A DNA stretch of 64,000 nt from Amblyornis subalaris. Lineage: Eukaryota > Chordata > Aves > Passeriformes > Ptilonorhynchidae. This document shows, in pieces, positions 12,950-24,625 of the stretch. Both the position numbers and the translations under genes were made by a program. The stretch covers positions 310,001 through 374,000 of the forward strand of contig JACAXG010000069.1 in the NCBI GenBank assembly GCA_018881555.1, in the 5' to 3' direction. Position 1 is the first letter of the stretch, and each line of letters starts with the position of its first letter. The notes beneath the pieces are model-generated. The model was not told where the DNA came from. It searched no databases and worked only from the letters and a program-made list of their open reading frames with translations.

Positions 12950-14350
12950 AAACTTCCATCAAGAAATTATGCAAAAGAAAATGGACACACCAGCTGGATA
13001 AATCTATCATACATCGGCAAAAAGCAACAAGCACTTTTAATTAGCTGAGTGAATGTAGTTTGCTGAATGTTGAAAGCACAGACTCACTCATATTAAAATG
13101 TGCCTAATTTTCTGTGAAAAAGTCCCATCTGAACAGCCCTGACCATAGTCAATCATACTAAAAGCCACTGGTGCTTTATTTGATTTACCAATATAAAATG
13201 CAAATGAGGTGATTAAGTGGAGTGGCAGACATAGTAGGGCCTCTTTCAAACCATCAAGTTAAATGCAAGCAGACAGCAAACTGGCTGTGCAAAGAAAATT
13301 TTAGCATATTCGTTTGATTAGTGCTACAAAAATTTAATTAGGTTGGCTAATTACTTGACAAATTGCTCTACACTAGAGAAAAGGCAGAGCATGTTTTATT
13401 CCTGCAAAAACTCTGTGTGTATTTTAGCCCAAATGCTATCTGCCAATTTGCAAAAGCATTATTAAATGAATGAAGAATGGTACAACAGTCTCCAACAATG
13501 GCAAATTGTATAATGCATATAATTAGAGAAGGCGCACACCACTATATCCATATGTCCATGATCCCTCATGTCTAAAAATATTTAACACAATATTTCTAGA
13601 AAAATACTGTCAAAACAGATTATTACAAGGTTATCAGTTCTTCATAAGAAGCAATATATAGAAAATACTCATTAGTGGAAAACGGCTCATCCAAAGCAGA
13701 ATCTCTTCACCTAAATGAACTCTATCAAACACAGTAACACTTTATCTGTACATTGTTAAAAGGAAATAACATATACTGTTCAGCTAAGGGATGTATCTCT
13801 CTATTAATTGTTAAACAATGCCAAGAACATTAGTTACCTGCGGAAGAAAAAAAAAGACAGATTTGGAAGAATTTCACATTTGGCAAATTTATTGGTGTGA
13901 ATAGGCCATGTAAGAAGAACCTTCAGGACTTTAGGAAGAGCAATACATTTTTCTTCTTGTTTGTCTATTTGCGTCCGCATGCCATGAAATCTGCCAATTT
14001 TTATTCAGGAGACTGCATTTGCTTTTGCTGGCATTCAATGTAACTAATCAGCCTCTACTGACTCAAACATCATGATAATATAAATAGATACCCACTTTAT
14101 CTACTCAAGTGGAAAAAATAAGTATCATATTATATAAACATAATGCATTGCAATTGGCAATTAGATACTGCATTTAATTCAGGCTAAAACAATGTCTTAG
14201 GAAACGAAGAATTATGTGAGATTTCTTTTAGCAGTCATCATATATGTGCATGCAGGAATAAAATATTATTTCTTGCAATTAGCAGTTCTCAACTTCTGTT
14301 CTACCTTGCCAATATACTTTTAAATGTAAAGTCTTAGTGAGACATCAAAA
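12950..14350. promoter_or_regulatory. Candidate conserved enhancer cluster (homeodomain/POU/SOX motifs)
   Basis: This stretch has no open frame above 60 codons, no simple repeats and no transposon, yet it is dense in developmental transcription-factor words. TAATTA homeodomain cores lie at 13038-13043, 13335-13340, 13348-13353 and 13520-13525. A perfect POU octamer ATGCAAAT is at 13198-13205 and a POU-like ATGCATAT at 13513-13520. A SOX-type AACAATGG is at 13494-13501. Motif-rich, CpG-poor DNA of this texture is typical of vertebrate conserved noncoding elements in gene deserts. Seen: the motifs. Inferred: conservation and enhancer function, neither of which can be tested from one sequence. 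AT-richness alone inflates TAATTA counts; the octamer and SOX words are less expected. Confidence 0.35.
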
Positions 14351-15179
14351 ACCTTAAATCAAGTATAATTTCATGTTACCTCAGTATAAGTACTAATGTG
14401 TGGCTATGATTTTTTCCAACATAATATATGTTAACACAAATTTTAATTCCTTTGCAGTTTGTCTGAATAATTGCTGAGCTCTATTCAATAAGAAGATAAA
14501 TGGGTTTTCTGGTGTTTTTAAAGGAAAGTAGCCAAACATGGTATTTCAGTCTTTATGTCCTGATTTCAAAAATTCATGCTTTTCAAAAGATGATGCTCAT
14601 TGATGCATTTACACCTTTTTTAACAAAAATTAAAAGATCTGAAATTCCTTTTCAGTGAAAAAGCTCTTGTTTATACTGAAATAATCCAGAAAGAAGATAA
14701 TAATACTTGTTAGGTTTTTAAACCACTCGCATGAGAATAGAAAAAATGCAATTTGCTACACTGCTACAGTGTTTCAGAGAAGCATAGGGAAGGCAATGCA
14801 CAGACTAGGCTCAGAAAATGCTCCAGCATCCAACAACTAGCTGGATCCTAGTTCTGACAAGTCCTGACATTCAGTAGAGGCATCTGCATTGAGTAGGAAG
14901 TTAATATTACCTGCATATTGAGAGAAAGATGCCACAAATTAATTATCCAAGACCGAGATTCTTAAAAATAGCATATATAAGGAGGAAAAGAGAAGCTTAA
15001 CTTCCACCCTATTTTGTCATGTTCACTATAGGTGTGAAAAACTCTGCAGTGAAGCAGGTCTTGTGTGAGATCTTTCAATAAACTGGAATTTTGTATTGAA
15101 GACTAAACTGAAAAATCACCATTTTTTTTGAGGATAAATATCTAACCAGCTGTTGAAAGCAGAGATTGCACAAGCAATC
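14351..15179. other. AT-rich noncoding stretch
   Basis: Nothing is recognised between the candidate enhancer cluster and the CR1 copy to the right. It could be part of the same regulatory region. Confidence 0.5.
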
Positions 15180-15970
15180 CTGAAGTTTCCTTGAACATGT
15201 CAATGACAACTTCCTTGTACAAGTGATTGATCAGCCAACAAGGAGAGGTGTCATGCTGGACCTTGTGCTCAGCAACAGGGAGGAACTGGTGGGGAAGGTG
15301 ATGCTCCAGTGCAGCCTTGGCCACAGTGACCACCAGATGGGAGAGTTTGAGATTGTCATGACAGTGAGGAGGTCATGCAGCAGGCTTACTGCCCTGGACT
15401 TCAGGAGAGCAAACTTTGGCTTCTTCAAGGACTTACTCAGTAGAGTCCCATGGGAAAAGCCCTGGAGGACAGAGGGGCCCAAGAATACTGGTTGGTGTTC
15501 AAGGATCACCTCCTCCAAACTGAGGATTGATGCATGCCAAAAAGAAGGAAATCAGGCAAAAATCCCAGGAGACCCCATGGATGGATAAGGAGCTGCTGAG
15601 CAAACTCAGAACAAAAAAAGAAGCTTTCAGAAGGTGGAGACATCCCAGCAACCTTTCAGCATCTGAAGGGAGTCTTCATGAGGAGCTGTAGTGACAGGAC
15701 AAGGAGTATGGGTACAAACTGAAAGAGGGGAAACTTGGGCTGGGTATTAGGAAAAAATTCTTTATTGCAAGGGTGGTGAGGCACTGGAAAGGGTTGCCCA
15801 AGGAGGCTGTGGATGTACCAACTCTGGTAGTGTTTAAGGCTGGGTTGGATAAGGCCTTGATCAACCTGGTCTAGTGGAAGATGTCCCTGCCCATTGCAGG
15901 GATGGTATTTGAACAACATAATCTTTAAGGCCCCTTCCAACCCTCAACATTCTGTGATTCTATGATTCAA
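15180..15970 (+). mobile_element. CR1 LINE, sense, internally deleted (endonuclease end joined to 3' end)
   Basis: CR1 is a non-LTR retrotransposon whose ORF2 encodes an apurinic-type endonuclease followed by reverse transcriptase. The left part, mainly the frame 15223-15588, reads as the endonuclease C-terminus: a 'PTRRG..LDLVL.N' stretch, then GHSDHQM, where Ser-Asp-His (codons at 15325-15333) is the conserved EEP catalytic end motif. The start of the linker to RT follows to about 15650. From about 15656 the sequence jumps to the CR1 3' region (the 'F.. RVV.HW..LP.EAV' coding end and 3' UTR) and ends in an octamer tail, ATTCTGTG ATTCTATG ATTC, near 15946-15964. The whole RT domain is missing, so this copy is dead. 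An alternative is two adjacent independent fragments in the same orientation. The 5' end is truncated as is usual for CR1. Confidence 0.95.
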
Positions 15971-18120
15971 TGGCTTTTACTACTGTTTTCTCTTGGCCTT
16001 GAGCATGCTATCTATGGCCACTCCATGTGCGTGAAGATGGAAACAAGGGAACATCTTCAGATCCAGTAAAAGAGAATTGTGCTTTCTCAGGAAATGCCAG
16101 CCTAATATCAGTGTAGTAAGGGACACAAGGAAAATAAACTACCTACTTGATTTTTCCTTCACATTTTTTTGAAAAGCAAGGCACAATTTGTTTAGAAATG
16201 TTTTAAATGACTATTCAAATGAATAACTATACAGAGAATAGCTATATATGTATAACTATGCATTGAATAGCTGCATAGGGAAGCCAGTAGAATACAGAAA
16301 AATGCTGTTGAAACGCATGGGGGAGACTACAGCTCTTCCTACAGCCAGTGTAGGAAGGCCAGATAAGGATCTTATCAATGTAGCATAATAATTCTCAATC
16401 TTCTTTCTGACAGCTTTTTCATCATGAGTTAGGTCTTCCTTCCCACAGGTGCACATAGTCACTGTCTCTAGCCAACCCAAATCCTCTAAATTTCAAACTC
16501 TCACCTTTCAGCTTTCATAAAAGGCAACAATTTGCCTTCTCAATACCTTCCCACATCCATAAGTCCCTGGTCTCTCTAACTGCCCTGGTGACCTTTTGGC
16601 TCACCTGTCTATACGGAATCAGAGCAAATGAAGCATCTTTCCTGAAGAGGAGCTTCTATCAGAAAACTGGGAGAGGGAACACAATCAGAAATGGCACATG
16701 TATGAGGAACAGAGGTCAGAGGGGATTCCTGGTGTCTGATCTGATCTCTGAGATACATGCACTGACTGTGTCAACTGTGCAATGCCCTTGGGATGCCCTG
16801 AGCGGGACCACCAGAGAGCAGCCCTGGAGCCAGCAGCAGAGGCAGGAGAGGCAAGACCATGTATGAGGAAAACTTTCATTCTCAGCTTTTAGCTTGGGGC
16901 TTCATTAGCTGAGGGCTTGTGCAGAACAGTGCTTATCCTAAGGTGACAAATGTGTCAGTACAAAACAAAACTCTGGCAAGTACAGAGCTTCCTGTCTATT
17001 TGATTTACTTCTCATCACTGACTTTCTATGTGTGAAATGGATGAACAAACAAGAAAATAAGAACCTTAAACATTTGAGAAGACATTTGCAGCAACATAAG
17101 TGAACATAAGGAGTAACAGGCAGTTTTCCTATTCTGCAAAATACCCCACTTCTTCAACAAAGTCACAGAAATAGGAATCCAGTTATTGCTTAGATTAGAC
17201 AATTAGCAGCTGGACCTTGCTCAAGACAAAATAGCTATTCATTTTAGATACTGTTTGTTAGGGAGACACACAGCCCTGAAATTGACATTAATGAGATTAA
17301 GAAAAGCTTTGGTTCACATGCAAATTATATAGTTGGTGCATGGACTTATGTCTTACTGTTTTTTAAAACTCTCAATTTAGAAAAAGACTATCCTTTAAAA
17401 AATTGTTCGTTAAGGACTGGATTATTTGCCATTTATTCCTTGTTACTGCAAAAAGCTGCTAGACTTGGCTTGGACTTGTTCCTAGTTTCACTTGACTTTT
17501 TTTACACATTTTGTGTTTCATATTCTGTCCTCATTATTGGCTCCTTGTCTTGCAGACAAGACACTACACTAAACTGATATTCCATTCCATTCTCATGTAT
17601 ATGGCAGGATGATAAGACTTAGGTAAAAAGGTCAAAACCCACTCAGTTTCCTGTGGGTCCTGATCTGTGAAGGTTATATTACTTTGGCTTTGGTGAAATG
17701 TCACTCTTATGCTGCGCATAGTTAAACTTTACATACTAAAATTAGATATTTGCTATATGTTTCTGGAACCAATTTTGGGTAGCTACATGATATTGAACAG
17801 TCTTCTTAACTTTTCAAAGAAAAGATTCTTGGTTTTATTTATTTGCATTAAGACTTACACAAATTAGTATTTTAATAATCTCACTGTGTATCATTCTAGA
17901 TAAAAGGTGATAGTTGGGAAGATAAAATGTACTAGAATGACAATTATTATTAAATCAGCACAATTCCTCTATCTTGAGTCACTTTTTTTCAGGCCCTTCT
18001 GCTTTTGCTCTTTTCTGTGAGTTGCATATTATTTTTGCTTACCAAATGGTGCTAAATTTACTCCTGAAAAATTATTTCAATGCACTCTGAAATGATGGCA
18101 GAAAAATCCGATTCTAGACA
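15971..18120. other. Noncoding stretch, nothing recognised
   Basis: No gene or repeat family is recognised. A small perfect hairpin (7-bp arms around TGC) occurs near 17548-17564. The 92-codon plus and 64-codon minus frames at 16588-16879 are mutually antisense and carry no motif. Confidence 0.55.
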
Positions 18121-18122
18121 CA

Positions 18123-18182
18123 CTTGTGTTACATTTCTGAGACTTGTGTTACCTTTCTGAGACTTGTGTTACCATTCTGAGA
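18123..18182 (+). repeat. Three-copy 20-bp tandem repeat
   Basis: Three consecutive units, 18123-18142, 18143-18162 and 18163-18182, share CTTGTGTTAC and TTCTGAGA and differ only at the two bases between these blocks. The near-identity suggests recent tandem duplication. No function can be inferred. Confidence 0.9.
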
Positions 18183-19580
18183 GAGTTAAGACATTAGGAA
18201 AGGGTCTTGATAAAAAGGACCATCTGTATCGAGAATTTGAAGGAAAACAGTGAAACTTAATGCTATCATCATAAATAGCATACTCTAATCATTCTCTCCT
18301 TTCATGTGAATTTGAAAATCCTGCTTCCCTAGTACTTGCTAAAGGCAATTGTGCAAGAGCAAAACCACACAGTGCTACTGCTGAAAACTGCCAATAGATT
18401 CTGAAGTGTTTCAAACAAGGATTTATTGGATTGCCTACACACTTGTAAATTATAATAACAGAGGACAGCAGGCTGATGAGAATAAACAAAAAGCTTCCTG
18501 GTACATGCACCTAATAAAACACAACCATAAGTTAATATTTCAGTGATAGTCTGCAGTCTATACTTATGCTTGAGAAAATGCCTGCTTTCTTTTATTTCTC
18601 AATATTCCCCGAAGTATTAGTTTCAAGCTATTGAGAAAAAAATCAGAGTTTTTCGTGATGATAGGAGGATTTCATCTAAGCTTTTAAATATATTTCAGAT
18701 ATTTGAATTAAAATCTATGATATCTGAACTGACCATTTCCTCATCTTTGTAACAGCAAAGAGTAATGCTTTACCTGTGAGCAAAAGTGGATTGTATTCTA
18801 TGAATGCTCTGGGTTTACCTTATGTACGCTGTGATAGGAGACAGAGCCATGTGAACAAGCCCTGAATATTAAATTATGAGCCACAGTTTCTTCCCCCTTT
18901 ACATGAACACAGATCTGAACAACTTTGATGAGTGCAGCTGAAAACAAACCTTTGACTTAATACAGCTATTTTTTTTAGCTATGGGGTTGATATTGTATAA
19001 CTTGGGCAAATAATTTCAATGTAAGTGTTACAGGGGATGTAGCACACACAGGTGACTTTCTTTTCCTTGTAGGAATTGAGTCCTTGGAAACTTTGCAAAT
19101 TACTTGTTTGTGATAAGTCTAGTGTTCATACATACTCTCATTAATTAGTAGAAATAATTAGAAAGTATTGCTAATATTTTCATTAAAACCTTGCTTCTCT
19201 CTAAAACCAGACAAAGTTTCTAGAATGAACAAGCCATAGCATGACCGCACATGCCATTTAGGTCATGAAATTTATTTCTTCTTGATAGATTCATTTCAAA
19301 GTACTGATGATTCTGTCTGTCTTATATAGAGACTGGTGGCACCAAATGAAACTCCTTAGCTTGTTTATACCTCAGATAAAAAGTCATTCTAGTTAATTTT
19401 TTTCAACTAGACCTTCTCAGTCTGGCTGGATTTTGATCCTCTACAATGCTGCCTTGGAAAAGAAAGGGTTTTTTCTCCTTTCTGTTCTTAATCACAATAT
19501 TTCATGTTAGAGGACAAACAGAATAAACTTATTTTAATTTTATGATTGAATTCAAGATCAGATTTTAAAGAAAGGAATGT
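18183..19580. other. AT-rich noncoding stretch
   Basis: Nothing recognised. The only frame above 60 codons is one of 73 on the minus strand at 18289-18510, with no motif. Confidence 0.6.
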
Positions 19581-19586
19581 TCATAC

Positions 19587-19671
19587 CTCAGGTTTAAAAG
19601 CAATGCAGACATTCCGTTTCAGTGTTGGATCATTAACAATGTCAGCTAAAACCCACAGGGATTGACGAGCT
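19587..19671 (-). other. Candidate minus-strand coding exon
   Basis: On the minus strand a frame is open between in-frame stops and reads with ordinary protein composition; its core is SLWVLADIVNDPTLKR followed by NVCIAFKPE. It ends exactly at a plausible donor, GAG|GTATGA (donor bases at plus-strand 19581-19586). Two acceptors are possible: CACCTGCAG giving an 85-base exon (19587-19671), or GGGTTTTAG giving a 59-base exon (19587-19645). Both leave the same frame open and end on a complete codon. I do not recognise the protein. Against it: the polypyrimidine tracts are mediocre, and a frame of about 30 codons is not rare by chance. Confidence 0.25.
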
Positions 19672-19974
19672 CTGCAGGTGCCTCAGGCTCCTAGAACCCA
19701 CAAAGTTCTGCTTGTGCACATCGAAATATCAGAGCTACAACAGCACTGAGCAGCCAAGAGAAACAGCTAAAGATATATTTATCTACTTGAAATCCTGAAT
19801 CATTTACTGGAGATATATTCAAAGTGCCAAATTACTATGAGACATAAGAGTGTTTGTTTTTTGAGCAAAGACACGATATATATGATGTGTGTAAGGTATT
19901 GAAGTGCACGAAAAACATTAAGTGATATAAGTGTTTGAAAAATTGTTGAGCATATCTCAAAGAAGGTATGTTCA

Positions 19975-19996
19975 TGTGTGTGTGTGTGTATGTGTG
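19975..19996 (+). repeat. TG dinucleotide microsatellite
   Basis: About ten TG units interrupted once by TA. It is short and likely polymorphic. Confidence 0.85.
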
Positions 19997-22900
19997 CTTT
20001 CTGCCAAAATAAGAAGGTGATGGATTTGAAATATAGCTATTTGATACATTAGTGTGATGTTTGTTGGTTATTTCCTTTAAGATGCTCAGAAGGCTGAGGA
20101 ACTGCAACATTTTCTTTCATCTGCTAGAAGATGATGAGTGCAAGACTGCTGAATAGTGATGTGGAGAAACAAACTGAAAATAAAAATAGTTTTTGTGGGA
20201 GCACAGTTCAGTCACTGACAGAGTGACCACCCAAGAGACGGTCAAGACAAGGGTGAGGATTAGAAGAGTCATCCTCTTGTAAAACTGAGAAGGGAATTGT
20301 GGTAAAATAAGGAAAATAACAATATTCTTGGACCATTCAGTCTGTTGCTTTGCTTCCTTGTGCAGCTTCTATTGTTTTATTCCTTCCTCTTATCTTTCCT
20401 GACATAATGATCAGCTTAAACAGAGAGGCAGTACAACATACAGAGTAAAGCTGGGAGGCAGCACATTGTGCTGCCTGTTGGTGATAGCAGTACCTTGGGA
20501 AGTAGGAGGCTGTATGGGATGATGTGGCAGGGTGTTCACAGCAAATTGCTACAGGACTGGCCTCTGAGGGAAGGGGTTGAGGCTGTCCCATTCTGACACA
20601 GTGGGATCCAGGCTCCAAAGGACCCACCGCAGGACACAGCTGAGCCCCACAGTCATATATGCTGTGCCTCTGGGAAAATATACTTAAGAAAGGGCAAAAA
20701 TGGCAGAGAGAAAGAGAAACGAGGAGAAAAAAAAGGTGAGAATAGCAAAGTCATTGATGGAGGGAGAGAGAGTGCTGCAGGCACCAGAGCAGATGGTGCC
20801 CTGCAGTCCATGGACACACCACACTGGAGCAGGGAAAATGCGTGAGGAAGAAGGAGCAGCAGAGAGGAGCTGTTATGAACTGGCCATTGTTCATTTTAGT
20901 TATGAACTCACTAAAATGAATTCATGAGTTAAGCAAAAGGTCTGAACATCAGACTTTTGGTTGGATTTGATCAACTCAGCACACAAAGACTCTGTAGCGT
21001 ATCTTAAGCCCTGCAAAAAATGCGTGTATCTGTAAAGATAAATTAATAATTTATCCAAACATATGCTTTTACATACCACTTATGTGTCACCTAAATAGTG
21101 TGCTGAATGTCGGTCCTCCAGCAGTGCAAGGTGCCCACTTTCCTAAAAAAGTTGATTGAAAGAGTGCTGTGCTGAAGCAAGCAGGGTAGGGGATGTGCAG
21201 GAAGGACTGCAGCTGCTTCGTGGTCTCAGGCACACTGTCCCCACTGCCAAGCTTCCTGTGGGCCGTAGCTCTGGCCGCTACCCTCCCCTCACCCTCCTCC
21301 ACTGCTGCTGTGGTAGCTCTGCTGCCTTTACTCCAGTTGTCTGTTGCACAGATGAGTGGCACAAGGCAGCGAAATGATTTTTAAATATGGTTCTTCAAAT
21401 CTGATAGCTAAATCCTTAACTTGCCTTTCTCCAGAATGGACTTGAACTAACACAGTGTGTGAACTACATGGTGATTTTGTGCAGTAAGAAACCTGGGCAA
21501 GAGCCAGACATTTTATTGTTCATCCTGTGCCTTGTTTTCTTGGGTGAAACAGATGGGGACTGTTCCCTGCAGACTTGATGCATCTGACAGTAAAGAAAGT
21601 CCTTCCTGTCTTTCCATCCCTCCCAGAGAGAGATCACTTAATGTTCAGTGATGCCTTGCTATTAAAAATTGTAATTGATACAAATTAGGTTCTGCAATTA
21701 AAACAGAAAGTTGAATTGATCTGAGGGGTTTTTTTTAGTTGAAAAGAAGTAGCTGAGATAGCTGGAGAAGAAGCTAAAATGGTTAGCCTTATCCAGCTAC
21801 TTAAGTGGTTCTTGATTACCGACTGCAGGCCTCGGTCTACTAAATTCTAGTTTGAAATTTAAAATCTGTATGAAGTGATGTTTCTATTGTAATTACACAC
21901 ATAGTGAAAAGAAGCAATAAACTTTTGTTCACTAAGTACTCACCTTTGTACTCTAAGTGAAAGCCCCTTATCCATGGTACTGACATTGTGGGCGGTGTAA
22001 TTCTACACAAGACTATTTGAGGACACCAAAGGTAGAAACAGCACCTTTGACATTGTAGTCTTGCCATTTCTGATCCACTAGTGAATGGCTGAACCTACTT
22101 CAAAAATGCTAACTATGTATTTATTAGTGAGGCTGATTTCATCTGTATATGGCTGGGAATAGTTTTGGCTCTGAAATCATTATGGGGCTGGCCATGATGG
22201 CTACAGAAAAGGGCAGAAATGAAGTTCCACCTAACTAGTCATCATTGAGGTGAGACTGAAAGCACCTGGCTCATCAAATATAATTTAGTAATGATTTTAC
22301 CAGCCGGTGGTTATTCTAGCAAATATGGTCTCTCCTGTTCTGTTTTCATTTTGAGTAGCAAATTCATAACCACTTGCTGTTGCATGTGGACCCACATATG
22401 GCTCCTAATCTGGAAGCAGAACACAAATTTCTGGTAAAAAGTGTAATTGTATTCCTTCTGAGCTACAGCAACAAAGAGAACAAGGGTCAGCTCCATTTTG
22501 CCTGGAGCAGCCAGCCAGAAGTACGCTCTTGAAAGAGCTATAACATATGTCCATATGTCATGTGTGGACAGACGTTACTTCGAGTACAAAACCACTGGTT
22601 CAACAGCTCTTGGATGTTTGGCATTTCAGAAAATGAGACAACATCTTTTGCTGCTCAATCAAAACTTTTAAAACTTAATGTTGTCATTCATTTATTCATT
22701 CTCCATTCTTCAGCTCGATCAGAGCGATCAAGCACACAAGGTTTTTACACAAAAATGTGTGAGTAAATTCAGAAACATTCTTTTCATCCGTTATGTAACC
22801 ACTTCCTTCTGAGAGGCAGATTCTTGCGTCAGTCTCTGCTCTCTGTGGTGTGATGGATAAGGTACTCCCACACTGAATCACAATGGCTGGAAGAAATAGA

Positions 22901-23380
22901 AAAAATTTCTCTTGGGAGGAACAGTCTATCCAAAAGTCATACCTGGGGAAATAGTCTAGCTCTAGCTTCCTTGATGTCAAAAGGGATCAGATTATAGTTG
23001 AATTATGAAAAATGAATATTTCTACTTTGGCAAACTGAAAGGTATCAGAGTCACATGTTCCACCTCCCATACAAAAACAGTCTTTTTGCAGCTTTACCCA
23101 AAGTACTATTTCTTTGTGGAAATTTTACATTGTGGAGAAAATGCATTTTCCATTGAAACAAAAGATGATGATGTATCAGAGAATTTATTTGTCAACTGGA
23201 AAAGAGATATCTGCATATACATTTTCTAACCATATCCTATATCCTATATCCACACACAGAGGCCTCGAAATTGTTCATGAACAGATTAACTTTTGAACCG
23301 TATATTTCTTCTGATGGCACATGCCATCTCACAGTACAATTGGTACAGAAATTCAGATACCTTTGTGAGGTGAATTTGAT
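19997..23380. other. Noncoding stretch with two GC-richer blocks
   Basis: Blocks at about 20440-20640 and 21110-21360 are GC-richer than their flanks. Both carry short frames on opposite strands without recognisable motifs. Positions 20700-20790 are purine-rich. A 7-bp TATATCC unit repeats about three times near 23231-23252. No gene or transposon is identified. Confidence 0.5.
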
Positions 23381-24625
23381 TCTATAGAATCATAGTTTCA
23401 TAGAACCATTAAGGTTGGAAAAAATCTCCGAGGTCCCTCAGTCCAACCGTCGACCAAACATCACCAAATCAACTAAACCATAGCACTAACTGCCATATTG
23501 AGTCATTTCTTGAATACTTGCAGGAATGCTGACTCCACCACCTCGCTGGGCAGTCTTTTCCAATGCCTGGCAACCCCTTCTGTGAAGAAATTCTTCATGA
23601 TATCCAAACTGAACCTCCCCTGGCACAGCTTGAGCCCGTTTCCTTTCACCCTGTTGCTGGTTGCCTGAGAAAAAAGACCAACCTTAGCTACAACCTCGGC
23701 TACAACCTCCTTCGAGGCAGTTGAAAGGGAGAGTTAAGGGAGGGATAAGGTCTCCCCTGAGCCTCCTTTTCTCCAGGCTAAACACCCCCAGAGCTCTCAG
23801 CTGCTCCTCACAAGACTTGTGCTCCAGACACTTCCCCAGCCCCACCGCCCTTCTCCGGACTCGCTCCAGCCCCTCAATGTCTTTCTTGAAGTATGGGACC
23901 CAGAACTGGACACAGCACTCGAGGTACGGCCTCACCAGAGCTGAGTACAGGAGGACAATCCCTGCTCTGGTCCTGCTGGCCACACTATTGCTGATCCAGG
24001 CCAGGATGCCATTGGCCTTCTTGACCACCTGGGCACACACTGGCTCATGTTCAGCTGCTGTCACCAGCACCCCCAGGTTCTTTTCCACTGGGCAGCTTTC
24101 CAGTCACTCTGCCCCAGCCTTTGTTGCTGCCTTGGGTCGTTGTGACTCAAGGGCATTATCTGGCACTTGACTTTGTTGAATTCATAACATTGGCCTCAGC
24201 CCATGGATCCAGCGTGTCCAGATCCCTCTGTAGAACCTTCCTGCCCTCCAGCGGATCAACTCTGATCTGAGCCTCAGGGAATGACACTCATGACTGGCCA
24301 CCAACTGGATGCAGCACCCTTCACCATCACTCTCTGGGCCTGGCCATCCAGCCAGTTCTTAACCCAGTGAAGGGTGCTCCTCTCCAAGTCCTGGGGTGCC
24401 AGCTTTTCCAGGAGAATGCCATGAGAAACAGTATCAAAGGCTTTGCTGCAGTCACCTGGTCATAGGAGGCGATCAGATTGCTCAGGCAGGACCTGCCTTT
24501 CCTAAACCTGCCATGGCTGAGTCTGATCCTCTGGTTGTCCTGTGCGTGCCGTGTGGTCACGCTCAAGATAATCTGTTCTACAACCTTCCTGGGCACTGAG
24601 CCTCTGACAGGCCTGGTGTTCCTCT
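23381..24625 (-). mobile_element. CR1 LINE, antisense, RT remnant lacking the catalytic segment
   Basis: The element reads on the minus strand from about 24625 to its 3' end at 23381, where the reverse complement ends in a CTATGATTCTATAG-type tail. Minus frame 24596-24327 matches the CR1 RT finger/palm stretch (Q-D-N-Q..R.SH-G-R-F-R-K-G-R-S-C-L-xN-L). Minus frame 24088-23684 matches the RT thumb and C-terminus ([32 protein letters not shown]). Between them, near 24255-24275, the sequence passes directly from the region after the polymerase motif to the region before it. The segment that should encode the F/Y-x-D-D active site is absent. A second gap near 24440-24460 removes the part upstream of it. 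The copy cannot be active. Short substitutions and frame breaks indicate an old insertion. Confidence 0.97.

Noticed and set aside
23721..24170. 149-codon plus-strand open frame
   Set aside because: It is exactly antisense to the CR1 reverse transcriptase C-terminal region.
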